A program made the position numbers and the translations under genes. 64,000 nt of DNA from Catenulispora sp. GP43 (GTDB taxonomy: Bacteria; Actinomycetota; Actinomycetes; Streptomycetales; Catenulisporaceae), in contig NZ_JBGCCT010000006.1 in the NCBI RefSeq assembly GCF_041260665.1, positions 310,001-374,000 of the forward strand, given 5' to 3'. Under the pieces are notes generated by a model, which was not told where the DNA came from, made no database searches, and was given only the letters and a program-made list of their open reading frames with translations. Shown piece after piece: positions 35,148 to 43,856 of this stretch. The number at the start of each line of letters is the position of its first letter. The stretch's first letter is position 1.

Positions 35148-35861
35148 TTACTCGTGCTCGAAGGTGTCGGTGAAGCTGGTGCCGCCGGAGATCGCGCTGG
35201 TGTGGGCCTCGTAGACGCCGTTGGACGGGTCCAGCGCCGTCGGGTTCTTCGAGCTCAGCGAGGCACCGTTGATCTTCGCGTTGGTGAAGTGCAGCGTGCC
35301 GAAGTTCGGGTACGAGCCGGTCGGCGACTCGATGATGACCTCGGCGCTGGCCCGCGAGGCGCCCGACAGGCTCTTGGTCGTGCTGTAGGTCCAGCCCCGG
35401 GTGGAGTCGCTCAGGACCAGCTTGTACTTGCTGCTGCCCGCGTAGGTCACCGAGGCGTTGATGACGTCGCCGGTCCGCACCGGGTAGGAGCTGGTGTTCA
35501 AGTAGACCGGCGCGGCCGGGTACATCTCGTACCAGGGCTCGTCGACCGGGCTGCCGCTGGAGCAGTCGGTGGCCACACCGGTCTGCTCGACGCTGTTGGA
35601 GCCGTAGCCGTCGATGCCGACCCAGGGCGCGTACAGGTCGTTGGTGGAGCCGCAGGAGGCGGCCGGCTCGGTCCAGGACGCCGAGACCGAGGTGAAGCCG
35701 CTGCCCTGGGCGGCGTAGCCACCCCAGTTGTAGCCGTTGGTGTTGTAGGACAGCGGCTTGAACGCCAGACCGGAGGTGGCCGCCGCGGTGGCCGGGGCGA
35801 TCGGTGCGACGGCGGTCGCCACGGCCGCGAAAGCGGCGGCGTGTATCAGGAACCTGCGCAT
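35148..35861 (-). CDS. Secreted G1 (eqolisin) glutamic endopeptidase
   Basis: A 237-residue precursor with a signal peptide of about 26 residues (ending APATAAA). The G1 fold is shown by NTNGYNWGGYAAQG, WVGIDGYGSNSVEQTGV with the catalytic Gln, PWYEMYP, and RASAEVIIESP with the catalytic Glu. G1 enzymes are acid peptidases first known from fungi and also present in bacteria. AAGGAG lies just before the ATG. Likely an extracellular scavenging protease at low pH. Confidence 0.85.
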   Translation of the reverse strand: MRRFLIHAAAFAAVATAVAPIAPATAAATSGLAFKPLSYNTNGYNWGGYAAQGSGFTSVSASWTEPAASCGSTNDLYAPWVGIDGYGSNSVEQTGVATDCSSGSPVDEPWYEMYPAAPVYLNTSSYPVRTGDVINASVTYAGSSKYKLVLSDSTRGWTYSTTKSLSGASRASAEVIIESPTGSYPNFGTLHFTNAKINGASLSSKNPTALDPSNGVYEAHTSAISGGTSFTDTFEHE

Positions 35862-36131
35862 ACTTGCTCCTTCAGTGGGGGCGCGTGTGGGCGCGCTGGA
35901 AGGGGGCTGATTGGCGTCACCGTAGCGAGCAGCAACAGGTCACTCAATAGGCGAAGGTCGCTTGATTTTCACGAGGGATTTGCCAGGTGGATGGCCATAT
36001 AGCGGATGAGCTGGCGTTCTCGCGAAAATCCCAATGGGAACCCCAGTAGGGCGCGGGATCAAGGCAAGGGGGAGGCAAGGGGTTGCGACCCTTTGTGCGG
36101 GGGGTCAGCGGGTCGTCACGGGGCGCGACGA
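35862..36131. other. Intergenic stretch upstream of G1 peptidase
   Basis: This stretch has lower G+C than its surroundings around 35940-36030. It must contain the peptidase promoter, but I cannot assign -35/-10 boxes with confidence. No ORF with a ribosome-binding site was seen. Confidence 0.4.
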
Positions 36132-36167
36132 GACGGCCCCGGTGCGGGTGTCCGCACCGGGGCCGTC
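36132..36167 (-). terminator. Strong hairpin terminator after DUF6510 operon
   Basis: Perfect 16-bp arms GACGGCCCCGGTGCGG (36132-36147) and complement (36152-36167) with loop GTGT, 20 bases downstream of the DUF6510 stop on the minus strand. Confidence 0.75.
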
Positions 36168-36187
36168 CTCTGTCTCAGGAGCCTGAA

Positions 36188-36505
36188 TTACTCGGCCAGA
36201 TCGATCCGCAGACTCACCGTTCCGCGCAGATCCAGCCACGCCGAATCCCTCCCGCGCACGTACCGCATCACGACCTGACCGCACGCCGGGCACCGCGCCA
36301 CCAACCCCGGCCCCGGTCCATACACCCGCAGCTGTGCGATCGGGCCGGTCGTGCCGCAGCCGGTGCAGTGCCCCTGCGCCGAGACCACGTCCACGGCGAA
36401 GATCTCCGACAGCGGACCGGCCAGGGCGTTGCCGTCCTCGTAGTCGCCGTCGTCGTAGCAGCCGTCGTCGTAGCAGCCGCCGGTGTAACCGTCCTCGGAC
36501 ATCAT
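36188..36505 (-). CDS. DUF6510 zinc-ribbon-like protein
   Basis: A 105-residue protein. The N-terminus is acidic with CYDDGCYDDGDYEDG; the C-terminal half has a four-Cys ribbon (CTGC and CPAC). This matches DUF6510, which in actinobacteria is found beside a sulfite-oxidase-like protein and a ferredoxin-reductase-like protein, as here. Role unknown. The ATG overlaps the reductase TGA by one base. Confidence 0.75.
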   Translation of the reverse strand: MMSEDGYTGGCYDDGCYDDGDYEDGNALAGPLSEIFAVDVVSAQGHCTGCGTTGPIAQLRVYGPGPGLVARCPACGQVVMRYVRGRDSAWLDLRGTVSLRIDLAE

Positions 36506-37272
36506 CAGCCTCCTGTCGGGCCGAAGCGCTCGGTCCGGATCCGGTCCGGCGCCTGGCCGAGGCCGACCAACAGGTCCGCGGCGTGCTCGACGAAACCGGT
36601 CGGGCCGCACACGTAGGTGGTCGCCTGGGCCGAGGGCGGCCAGGCGACCGCCGCCAGGTCCGCCTCGGTGAGCCGGCCCGGAGGGCGCGCCCAGCCCTGC
36701 GGGGCCTGGCGCGTGTAGAGGAAGTGCACGTCCAGCCCGGGGTCCGGGGCCTGGAGCTCGGCGAGGTACATCCGGTCGCCGGGGGAGCGCACCGAGTACA
36801 GCAGTCGGAACGGCGCCAGCGGGCCGAGCTGCATCTGCAGCTGCCGGCGGGCCCGGATCATCGCCATCAGCGGCACGATCCCGGATCCGCCGGCCACCAG
36901 CAGTACCGGCTCGGTCTGCTCCGGCCGCCACACGAACCAGCCGCCGACCGGCCCGCGCAGCTCCAGCAGATCGCCGGCGATCAGGTCGTGGGCCAGATAC
37001 GGCGACACCTCGCCGTCGGAGACCTGCTGCACCGTGAGCTCCAGCAGCGCGCCGTCGGGCGCCGAGGCGATGGAGTAGCTGCGCTGGGTGCTGTAGCCGT
37101 CCTCGGCGGTCAGCCGCACGTCCACGTGCTGGCCGGCCAGATGCCCCGGCCAGCCCGGCACGTCGAGCACCAGCGTGCGCGTGGTCGGGGTCTCCTCGCG
37201 CTGCCCGACCAGCGTCGCGACCCGCCAGCGCAGCCGCTCGCCTAGTCGCCCTGATACCGCTGCTCGCGCCAT
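36505..37272 (-). CDS. Ferredoxin-reductase-like FAD/NAD(P)H oxidoreductase
   Basis: A 255-residue FNR-type protein. FAD is marked by QRSYSIASAP, the NAD(P) site by LLVAGGSGIVPLMAMIRAR and the C-terminal YVCGPTGFVEHAADLL. No ferredoxin domain is present, so it needs a partner; the adjacent sulfite-oxidase-like protein or the P450 are candidates. It starts 31 bases inside the upstream gene. Confidence 0.83.
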   Translation of the reverse strand: MARAAVSGRLGERLRWRVATLVGQREETPTTRTLVLDVPGWPGHLAGQHVDVRLTAEDGYSTQRSYSIASAPDGALLELTVQQVSDGEVSPYLAHDLIAGDLLELRGPVGGWFVWRPEQTEPVLLVAGGSGIVPLMAMIRARRQLQMQLGPLAPFRLLYSVRSPGDRMYLAELQAPDPGLDVHFLYTRQAPQGWARPPGRLTEADLAAVAWPPSAQATTYVCGPTGFVEHAADLLVGLGQAPDRIRTERFGPTGG

Positions 37273-37841
37273 GGGTCCCCATAGTCGTGATAGCCCGCGC
37301 TCTCCCAGAACCCGGGTTCGTCCCGCACCAGCAGCTGGATGCCCCGCACCCACTTGGCCGACTTCCACAGGTACAGGTGCGGTACCAGCAGCCGGGCCGG
37401 GCCGCCGTGCTCGGGGGTCAGGTCCCGGCCGTCATAGCCGTAGGCGATCCACGCCTGGCCGTCGAGCAGGTCCTTGAGCGGCAGGTTCGTGGTGTAGCCG
37501 CCGTAGGAGTGGACGAGCGCGAACTCGGCCTCGGTCTCGACCTGGGCCAGCAGCACGTCCAGCGAGACGCCCTGCCAGGCGGTGCCGAACTTCGACCACT
37601 TGGTCACACAGTGCAGATCCACCACCGGCCGCTCGGCCGGCAGCGCCATCAGCTGCGGCCAGGTCCAGCTGTGGCGCTCGCCGCCCTCGGTGACGACGCT
37701 GAACCGCCAGGCGTCGCGGTCGACCCGGGGGGTGGGGCCGGCCGAGAGCACGGGAAAGTCTCGGGTCTCGTACTGCCCCGGGGGCAGGCGGTGGTCCGAG
37801 GGCCGCCGCCGGCCCTGGAAGCCCCGCGAGACGATCGCCAT
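37242..37841 (-). CDS. Sulfite-oxidase-like molybdopterin protein
   Basis: A 199-residue single-domain protein of the sulfite oxidase/MsrP-like fold with the molybdenum-ligand Cys in VVDLHCVTKW and GYTTNLPLKDLL. No Tat signal is seen (the start MAIVSRGFQGRRRPSD is basic but lacks a hydrophobic stretch), so it is likely cytoplasmic. Expected to carry a Mo-molybdopterin and take electrons from the reductase gene that follows. Confidence 0.82.
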   Translation of the reverse strand: MAIVSRGFQGRRRPSDHRLPPGQYETRDFPVLSAGPTPRVDRDAWRFSVVTEGGERHSWTWPQLMALPAERPVVDLHCVTKWSKFGTAWQGVSLDVLLAQVETEAEFALVHSYGGYTTNLPLKDLLDGQAWIAYGYDGRDLTPEHGGPARLLVPHLYLWKSAKWVRGIQLLVRDEPGFWESAGYHDYGDPWREQRYQGD

Positions 37842-37909
37842 ACTGGCGATTCTCCCCGGCGCCGGGGGCCCGCGCATGTCGGGCGGACGTGGGCTGAGGT
37901 GTGCGGAGG

Positions 37910-39139
37910 TCACCAGGCGACGGGCAGGGCGACCATCGAGTCGACGATCTCGCCGCCGCTGAACCGCAGCTCGTCGCGCGGGACGGTGATCCGCAGGCCC
38001 GGCAGCCGCCGGAGCAGCGCGGCCAGCCCGACGGTCAGCTCGGCCTTGGCCAGGTGCGCCCCCAGACAGTAGTGCGGACCGCCGCCGAATATCAGGGTCG
38101 GGGGCGCGTCCCGGTCGAAGTCGATGGTGTCGGGGGCGGGGTAGGCCTCGGGGTCGCGCAGGGCGCCGTTGCTGGGGATCGCGACAGCCTGCCCGGCCAG
38201 GACCCGGCCGGAGGGCAGGTCTACGTCCTCCACCGCCATGCGCAGCAGGGTGCTGTTGCTCAGCCCGGTGTAACGCAGCAGCTCGTCGACGGCGGCCGGC
38301 ACCTGGTCGGGATCGTCCAGCAGCCGCTGCCACAGCCGGCGGTCGCCGTCGAGCAGCTCGGCCAGGGCCCGGCTCAGCGCCGTGGCGGTGGTCTCGTTGC
38401 CGGCCGCGATCAGGCCCGTGGCCAGCGTCAGCAGCTCCTGCTCGGTGAGCTTGTCCGCACCGTCGCGGGCCGCGATCAGGTCGTCGATCAGGTCCTGCCC
38501 GGGCTCGGCGCGGCGCGCGGCGATCAGCTCGGTCATGTACGCCAGGAACGCGGCGACCTCCGCCGCGGTCTGCTCGGGCGTCATCTGCGCGCCGGCGGAG
38601 AAGGCGTTGGACCAGACCCGGAAGCGCAGCGCGTCCTGCTCGGGCACACCGAGCAGCCGGCAGATGATCCGCACCGGCAGCGCGAAGCAGTACCCCCCGA
38701 CCAGATCGGCCGGCGGCCCGGTCTGCTCCAGCTCGTCGATGAGCTCGTCCGCGATCTGCGCGATCACCGGCTTCCAGCGCTCGGCCCGGCGCGGGGTGAA
38801 GGCCGCGGCGATGATGCGGCGCAGGCGCAGATGGTCCTCGCCGTCCTTGTTGAGGACGATGTCGGGGTCCTGCAGGAAGCTCGGCTCGGCGGTCATCCGC
38901 GGCGCGTCGGGACCGGTCAGATCGTGCGACAGCCGCGGATCGGCCATCGCGGCGGCCACGTCCTTGTAGGTCACCAGCAGGATCGCCGGATCGCCGCTGG
39001 GCAGCCGCACCTGCCCGAACGGGCACGCGGCCCGGCGCTCGGCGTACTCGGCCGGCGGGGTGAGCGAGGGGCTCGGGAACGGGAACGCCGGCAGGTCCCC
39101 GGCCCGGCCGGCGTCGGCGGCGGTGCCTGTGTCAGTCAT
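37910..39139 (-). CDS. Cytochrome P450
   Basis: A 409-residue soluble bacterial P450. The I-helix oxygen-binding site is AAGNETT, the K-helix ExxR is in DELLRY, and the haem-binding loop is FGGGPHYCLGAHLAKAEL with the ligand Cys. ATG 39139 gives normal family length. It sits 68 bases before the Mo-protein/reductase operon on the same strand, so sharing of the reductase is possible. No ferredoxin gene is adjacent. The substrate is unknown. Confidence 0.9.
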   Translation of the reverse strand: MTDTGTAADAGRAGDLPAFPFPSPSLTPPAEYAERRAACPFGQVRLPSGDPAILLVTYKDVAAAMADPRLSHDLTGPDAPRMTAEPSFLQDPDIVLNKDGEDHLRLRRIIAAAFTPRRAERWKPVIAQIADELIDELEQTGPPADLVGGYCFALPVRIICRLLGVPEQDALRFRVWSNAFSAGAQMTPEQTAAEVAAFLAYMTELIAARRAEPGQDLIDDLIAARDGADKLTEQELLTLATGLIAAGNETTATALSRALAELLDGDRRLWQRLLDDPDQVPAAVDELLRYTGLSNSTLLRMAVEDVDLPSGRVLAGQAVAIPSNGALRDPEAYPAPDTIDFDRDAPPTLIFGGGPHYCLGAHLAKAELTVGLAALLRRLPGLRITVPRDELRFSGGEIVDSMVALPVAW

Positions 39140-39281
39140 GCGACTCACGGTAATCAGGGGACTTCGATACGCAAGAAGCGTTGGTAAAACAGTATTCTGT
39201 GAAAGTTTGCCGAAATCCCCGAACCGGCGGCACCCCGCCGCCGTTTCATTCCGGAAGCCACTTCCGCACGAAGGGGAAACG

Positions 39282-40466
39282 ATGAACCTGTTGCGAAGCA
39301 CCGCCGGTGTCGCTGCCGCGGCCGCCGTGGTCCTGGCCGCCGGGCCGGCCGGCGCGGCCGGCGGATGGGCGGTCGTCGCCGCACCGCCCGCCGGGCAGAA
39401 CGCGTTCCTGGTCGCGGCGGCCTCGACGTCCGACACCGACGCCTGGGCCGTCGGCAGTCTGGGCGGCGCGGCCAACACCAACCTCGGGTCCAAGGCGCTG
39501 ATCGACCACTGGGACGGCGGCGCCTGGCGCCAGTCCGCCGTACCGGCCATCGCCGATCCGACCTCCGCGCTGGATGCTGTGAGCGCCAGCGGGCCCGGCG
39601 ACGCCTGGGCCGTGGGCGCGATGCGGCAGCAGCGCTACCAGTTCCTGCCGCTGGCCCTGCACTGGAACGGCACCGCCTGGACCACCGTGGACATCAGTTC
39701 CCTGGGTTCCACCGAAGTCCTCGGCGTCGCCGACATCAGCCCGACCGACGCTTACGCGTTCGGCAGCTACACCCACAACGGCCAGGCGGCGCACTGGGAC
39801 GGGACCTCGTGGACCAACTTCACGCCGCCGCAGCCGGCCAACAACAACATGGGCGCCACGCTCAGCGCGGTCTCCGCCGACGGGCCCGACGACGTGTGGA
39901 TGGTCGGCTCGGCCCTGGAGCAGATCGGTGCGAACGCCTACCAGAACGAGCCGTACTCGGTGCACTGGAACGGCACCTCGTGGAGCCTCGTGCCGATGCC
40001 CCCGGTCGGCAGCAGCAACGTCAACGCCGTCGACACCCTGTACGGGCTGAAGGCGAACAGCCCGACCGACGTCTGGGCGGTCGGCACGGCCGGCGTCATC
40101 GACTCCGTGGGCAGCTACAGCACCTTGATCGAGCATTGGAACGGTACGTCCTGGACCAAGGTCCCCAGCCCGAACGCGGGCACGGACCCGCTGTTGCACT
40201 CGGTGACCACCGCGAACGCGGCTGACGACGTCTGGGCGGTCGGCGACGACGTCGTCCCGGGCACGATGCGGCGCCAGACCCTGACCGAGCAGTGGAACGG
40301 CAGCAGCTGGACGGTCGTCGCCAGCCCGAGCGCCAGCGGGCTGCCCACCACGCTCAGCGGCGTCACCACGACACCGGGCGCCTCGATCGTGCACGCGGTG
40401 GGTTACTCCGACTCCGGGACCGCCACGGCGCCGCAGTACAACCCGTTCGCGCTGCGGAACGGCTGA
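39282..40466 (+). CDS. Secreted beta-propeller-like repeat protein
   Basis: A 394-residue exported protein with a signal peptide ending near AGPAGAAGG. The mature part consists of repeats of about 50-60 residues with the theme HWNGTSW...VP...SPTDVWAVG (about six copies), as in bacterial Kelch/propeller-like surface proteins. No catalytic motif is seen; binding of a polymer or surface component is plausible. AAGGGG precedes the ATG. Divergent from the P450. Confidence 0.75.
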   Translation: MNLLRSTAGVAAAAAVVLAAGPAGAAGGWAVVAAPPAGQNAFLVAAASTSDTDAWAVGSLGGAANTNLGSKALIDHWDGGAWRQSAVPAIADPTSALDAVSASGPGDAWAVGAMRQQRYQFLPLALHWNGTAWTTVDISSLGSTEVLGVADISPTDAYAFGSYTHNGQAAHWDGTSWTNFTPPQPANNNMGATLSAVSADGPDDVWMVGSALEQIGANAYQNEPYSVHWNGTSWSLVPMPPVGSSNVNAVDTLYGLKANSPTDVWAVGTAGVIDSVGSYSTLIEHWNGTSWTKVPSPNAGTDPLLHSVTTANAADDVWAVGDDVVPGTMRRQTLTEQWNGSSWTVVASPSASGLPTTLSGVTTTPGASIVHAVGYSDSGTATAPQYNPFALRNG

Positions 40467-40495
40467 CAACCGCCGATCCCGGGTACGGGGCCACC

Positions 40496-41308
40496 ATGCT
40501 CCAAGATCGATCCGACCAGGCCCCCGATGTTCCCGATGCCCCTGATGACCCTGATGCCCCCGACGACACCGCCGGTGCGGCCGAGCCGTACTCGGTAACC
40601 GCGGAGTTCTACGACATCCTGCAGTCCGAGTCTGACCGCCGCCTGGCCGAGCGCCGGTTCGCCGCCGCCGCGCGCGCCGCGACGACGGGCATCGTGGACG
40701 TCGGGGCCGGCACCGGGATCGTGACCGAGGTGCTGTTGGCGTGCTCGGCGGCGCCGGTCCACGCCGTCGAGCCGTCCGCGCCGATGCGGGTGGCGCTGCT
40801 GACGCGCGTGGCCGGCCTGAGCGCCGACGCCCGCGCCCGCGTGACCGTGCACCCCGACACGCTCCAGGGCGCCGGACTGACAGGGGTGGCCGACCTCGTG
40901 ATCTGCGCGAACACCGCCGGCGTGGTGGAGCCGCCGCAGCGCCGGGAGCTGTGGCGCGCGGCCGCGGCGGCGCTGGTCCCCGGCGGACTGCTGCTGGTGG
41001 AGCCGCCGCCGGCCGCCGTGCCCGACACGCCGACGCGCCGCGAGCTACCGCCGGTCCGGGTCGGGCCCGACACGTACCGCGCCGAGGTGTGCACCCGCGC
41101 CGACCGCGGCCTGCTGTCGGTGACGTACACCTACCGGGTCGAGCGCGCCGGGCGGATCGTCAGGGAGGAGTACGAGGAGTTCACCATGTGGCCCGCCACC
41201 GCCGAGACGCTCCACGACGAGCTGCGGCAGGCCGGGCTGTCGGTCGGCGGGGAGGTGAACGGCCTGATCAGCGCCTCGTTCGGGCGGAAGACCGTTTCAC
41301 CGGGGTGA
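40496..41308 (+). CDS. Class I SAM-dependent methyltransferase
   Basis: A 270-residue methyltransferase with an acidic Asp/Pro-rich N-terminus (PDAPDDPDAPDD from a DNA repeat), a YSVTAEFYDIL start of the fold, and motif I GIVDVGAGTGIVTEVL near residue 65. The N-terminal 'FYD' pattern is as in small-molecule methyltransferases. 27 bases after the secreted repeat protein gene. The substrate is unknown. Confidence 0.78.
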   Translation: MLQDRSDQAPDVPDAPDDPDAPDDTAGAAEPYSVTAEFYDILQSESDRRLAERRFAAAARAATTGIVDVGAGTGIVTEVLLACSAAPVHAVEPSAPMRVALLTRVAGLSADARARVTVHPDTLQGAGLTGVADLVICANTAGVVEPPQRRELWRAAAAALVPGGLLLVEPPPAAVPDTPTRRELPPVRVGPDTYRAEVCTRADRGLLSVTYTYRVERAGRIVREEYEEFTMWPATAETLHDELRQAGLSVGGEVNGLISASFGRKTVSPG

Positions 41309-41386
41309 TCGCGGGCAGACGGACCAGGCACCGCAGCCGATGCCGTCGAGGCACGGAAAGGCACGAACTCGCGTAGGAGGTCCACC

Positions 41387-41722
41387 ATGGGCTATCTGAC
41401 CGGAAGCCCCGTCGCGGACACGATCCCGCCGGTACCGACGCCCCCGGGGCACCCCGACGGCCCCGAGCCCGAGCCGCCCACGCCGAGGCCGCCGGTCCCG
41501 CCGGTCCCTGGTCCCGAGCCCGAGCCGCCCACGCCGGTCCCGCCGGTCCCGCCGGTCCCCGGTCCCGGGCCGACGCCGCCGCCGGTGCCCCGGCCGCCCA
41601 CGCCGACGCCCGGGCCGCCGAAGCCGTTCCCCGAGCCCACGCCGCCCGGCCCCGGTCGCCCCGGTCCGATCCCCGGCCCCGATCCGCTGCCGGAACCCGA
41701 GCCGAGCCCCGCCGGGCCGTGA
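41387..41722 (+). CDS. Proline-rich mini-protein
   Basis: A 111-residue protein of which about half the residues are Pro, with PEPEPPTP and PPVPPVPGP repeats. AGGAGG lies six bases before the ATG, so translation is likely. No signal peptide or membrane helix; probably disordered. I do not know a family. It may be a polyproline scaffold or a spacer protein. Its stop lies in a 32-bp imperfect duplication. Confidence 0.6.
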   Translation: MGYLTGSPVADTIPPVPTPPGHPDGPEPEPPTPRPPVPPVPGPEPEPPTPVPPVPPVPGPGPTPPPVPRPPTPTPGPPKPFPEPTPPGPGRPGPIPGPDPLPEPEPSPAGP

Positions 41723-41756
41723 CCGGGAGCAGCCTGAGCCCGACCGGGCCGTGACC
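41703..41756 (+). repeat. Imperfect duplication spanning the mini-protein stop
   Basis: About 22 bases (41703-41724) recur at 41735-41756. Both contain CCGGGCCGTGACC, which includes the TGA stop at 41720-41722. Confidence 0.75.
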
Positions 41757-41804
41757 AGGACAGTCCGTCACTCCGCCGTTTTCGCACACCGCCAGGAGCA
41801 GCCC

Positions 41805-43718
41805 ATGCCGTCGTCCGTGCCGCCCGTGCCCGCCGCCGTCGACCCGGACACCCTGACACCCCTCCTGGACGGCCGCTGGGCCGCCCTGCGCGCCGACATC
41901 CGGTCCCACATGGCGGCCCGGCCGTACCGGGATCCGATCGGGCTGGACCTGGACGAACACCGGCGCGCCATCCTGGACCAGCTCCAGGCGCTCTGCGCGA
42001 CCGACCTGCCGGGGCTGGGCTTCGACAAGGCCTACGGCGGCGGCGGGGACATCGGCGGCTCGGTCGTCTCCGTCGAGATGCTCGGCTTCGGCGACCTGTC
42101 GCTGATGGTCAAGGCCGGCGTGCAGTGGGGCCTGTTCGGCGGGGCCGTGCAGCTGCTGGGCACCGCGCCGCACCATGAGCGCTACCTGCGCCGCATCAAG
42201 GACCTGGAGCTGCTCGGGTGCTTCGCGATGACCGAGCACGGGCACGGCTCGGACGTGCAGCACCTGCGCACCACCGCGACCTACGACCCGGACACGGCCG
42301 AGTTCGTCGTCCACACCCCGGACCGCGGCGCCACCAAGGAGTACATCGGGAACGCCGCGCGCGACGGGCACGCAGCCGTGGTGTTCGCGCAGCTGGTCAC
42401 GCGGGGCGAGTCGCGAGGCGTCCACGCCTTCATGGTGCCGATCCGCGACGAGCGCGGGCAGGCGGCGCCGGGCGTCGCCATCGAGGACTGCGGGCCCAAA
42501 GCCGGCCTCAACGGCGTCGACAACGGCCGCCTGGCCTTCGACCAGGTCCGCGTCCCGCGCGAAGCCCTGCTCAACCGGTTCGGCGACGTGGCCCCGGACG
42601 GCACCTACTCCAGTCCCATCGAAGGCGACGCACGCCGCTTCTTCACCATGCTCGGCACGCTGATCCGCGGCCGCGTCAGCGTCGGCGGGAGCGCCGGGAG
42701 CGCGACGAAGCGGGCGTTGGCGCTCGCCGTCCGCTACGCCGAACAGCGCCGGCAGTTCGCCAGGCCGGACGGTGAGGAGGTGGTGATCCTGGACTACCTG
42801 GGCCACCAGCGCAAACTGCTCCCGGCCCTGGCCACGACCTACGCGCTGCACTTCGCCCAGGAAGAGCTGGTCGCCGCGCTGCACGACACCACCTCCGAGG
42901 CCCCTGAGGAGCAGCAGCGCGAGTTGGAGTCGCGGGCCGCCGGCCTGAAGGCCGCCAACACCTGGCACGCCACCGCCGCGATCCAGGCCGCGCGCGAGGC
43001 CTGCGGCGGCGCCGGCTACCTGGCCGAGAACCTGCTGCCCGGGCTGAAGGCCGACACCGACGTGTTCACCACCTTCGAGGGCGACAACACGGTCCTGCTC
43101 CAGCTCGTCGCCAAGGGACTGCTGACCGGCTACAAGGACGCGTTCCAGAACCTGAGCCCGCTGGCGACGGCCCGGTTCGCCGCCGAGCGCGTGCTCGGCC
43201 TGGTGGCCGAGCGGACGGCGGCGCGCAAGGTCCTGGACCGGCTGACCGAGGGCGACGACCGCGAGGCGCTGTTCGACCGCGACTGGCAGCTCAAGCTGTT
43301 CGAGGACCGCGAGCAGCACGTGCTGGAGGGCGTCGCGGACCGCCTGCGCAAGGCCGGCGACGACCCGTTCGGCGTGTTCAACGCGGCCCAGGACCACGTG
43401 CTGCGCGCCGGCCGGGTCCACGTCGACCGACTGGTGCTTGAGGCCTTCGTCCGCGCCATCGGCCGCTGCCCGGACCCGGCCGCGAAGACGCTGCTGGAGC
43501 GGGTCTGCGACCTGTACGCGCTGGCGAACATCGAGGCCGACCGCGCCTGGTTCCTGGAGCACGGCCGCCTGAGCGCCGGGCGCTCGAAGGCGGTCATCGC
43601 CGCGGTGAACGAGCTGTGCGCGGCGCTGCGGCCGCACGCGCGGACGCTGGTGGACGCGTTCGCGATTCCGGAGCGGTACCTGGCGGCGCCGATGCTTGAG
43701 GGGGATGCCTCGGAGTGA
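41805..43718 (+). CDS. Acyl-CoA oxidase/dehydrogenase family protein
   Basis: A 637-residue protein of the acyl-CoA oxidase length class. FAD-binding segments LLGCFAMTEHGHGSDVQHLR and GLNGVDNGRLAFDQVRVPR, and C-terminal REACGGAGYLAENLLPGLK and TFEGDNTVLLQLVAKGLL are present. It should catalyse the first step of beta-oxidation, giving enoyl-CoA. ATG 41805 with AGGAG six bases upstream is preferred over a GTG at 41751. No other beta-oxidation gene is in the window. Confidence 0.9.
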   Translation: MPSSVPPVPAAVDPDTLTPLLDGRWAALRADIRSHMAARPYRDPIGLDLDEHRRAILDQLQALCATDLPGLGFDKAYGGGGDIGGSVVSVEMLGFGDLSLMVKAGVQWGLFGGAVQLLGTAPHHERYLRRIKDLELLGCFAMTEHGHGSDVQHLRTTATYDPDTAEFVVHTPDRGATKEYIGNAARDGHAAVVFAQLVTRGESRGVHAFMVPIRDERGQAAPGVAIEDCGPKAGLNGVDNGRLAFDQVRVPREALLNRFGDVAPDGTYSSPIEGDARRFFTMLGTLIRGRVSVGGSAGSATKRALALAVRYAEQRRQFARPDGEEVVILDYLGHQRKLLPALATTYALHFAQEELVAALHDTTSEAPEEQQRELESRAAGLKAANTWHATAAIQAAREACGGAGYLAENLLPGLKADTDVFTTFEGDNTVLLQLVAKGLLTGYKDAFQNLSPLATARFAAERVLGLVAERTAARKVLDRLTEGDDREALFDRDWQLKLFEDREQHVLEGVADRLRKAGDDPFGVFNAAQDHVLRAGRVHVDRLVLEAFVRAIGRCPDPAAKTLLERVCDLYALANIEADRAWFLEHGRLSAGRSKAVIAAVNELCAALRPHARTLVDAFAIPERYLAAPMLEGDASE

Positions 43719-43856
43719 GGGCGGCGATCTGCCGGGCCTGCGCGCGCGAGGTGCTTGGCCGGGCTGCCCCGCGACCTGACTGGCGTGCCTGGCCGTGCCG
43801 AGTTGCCCGGCTTGCTTGGCCGCGCCGGGCCGCCCGACCTCGCCATACCGCCTCGC

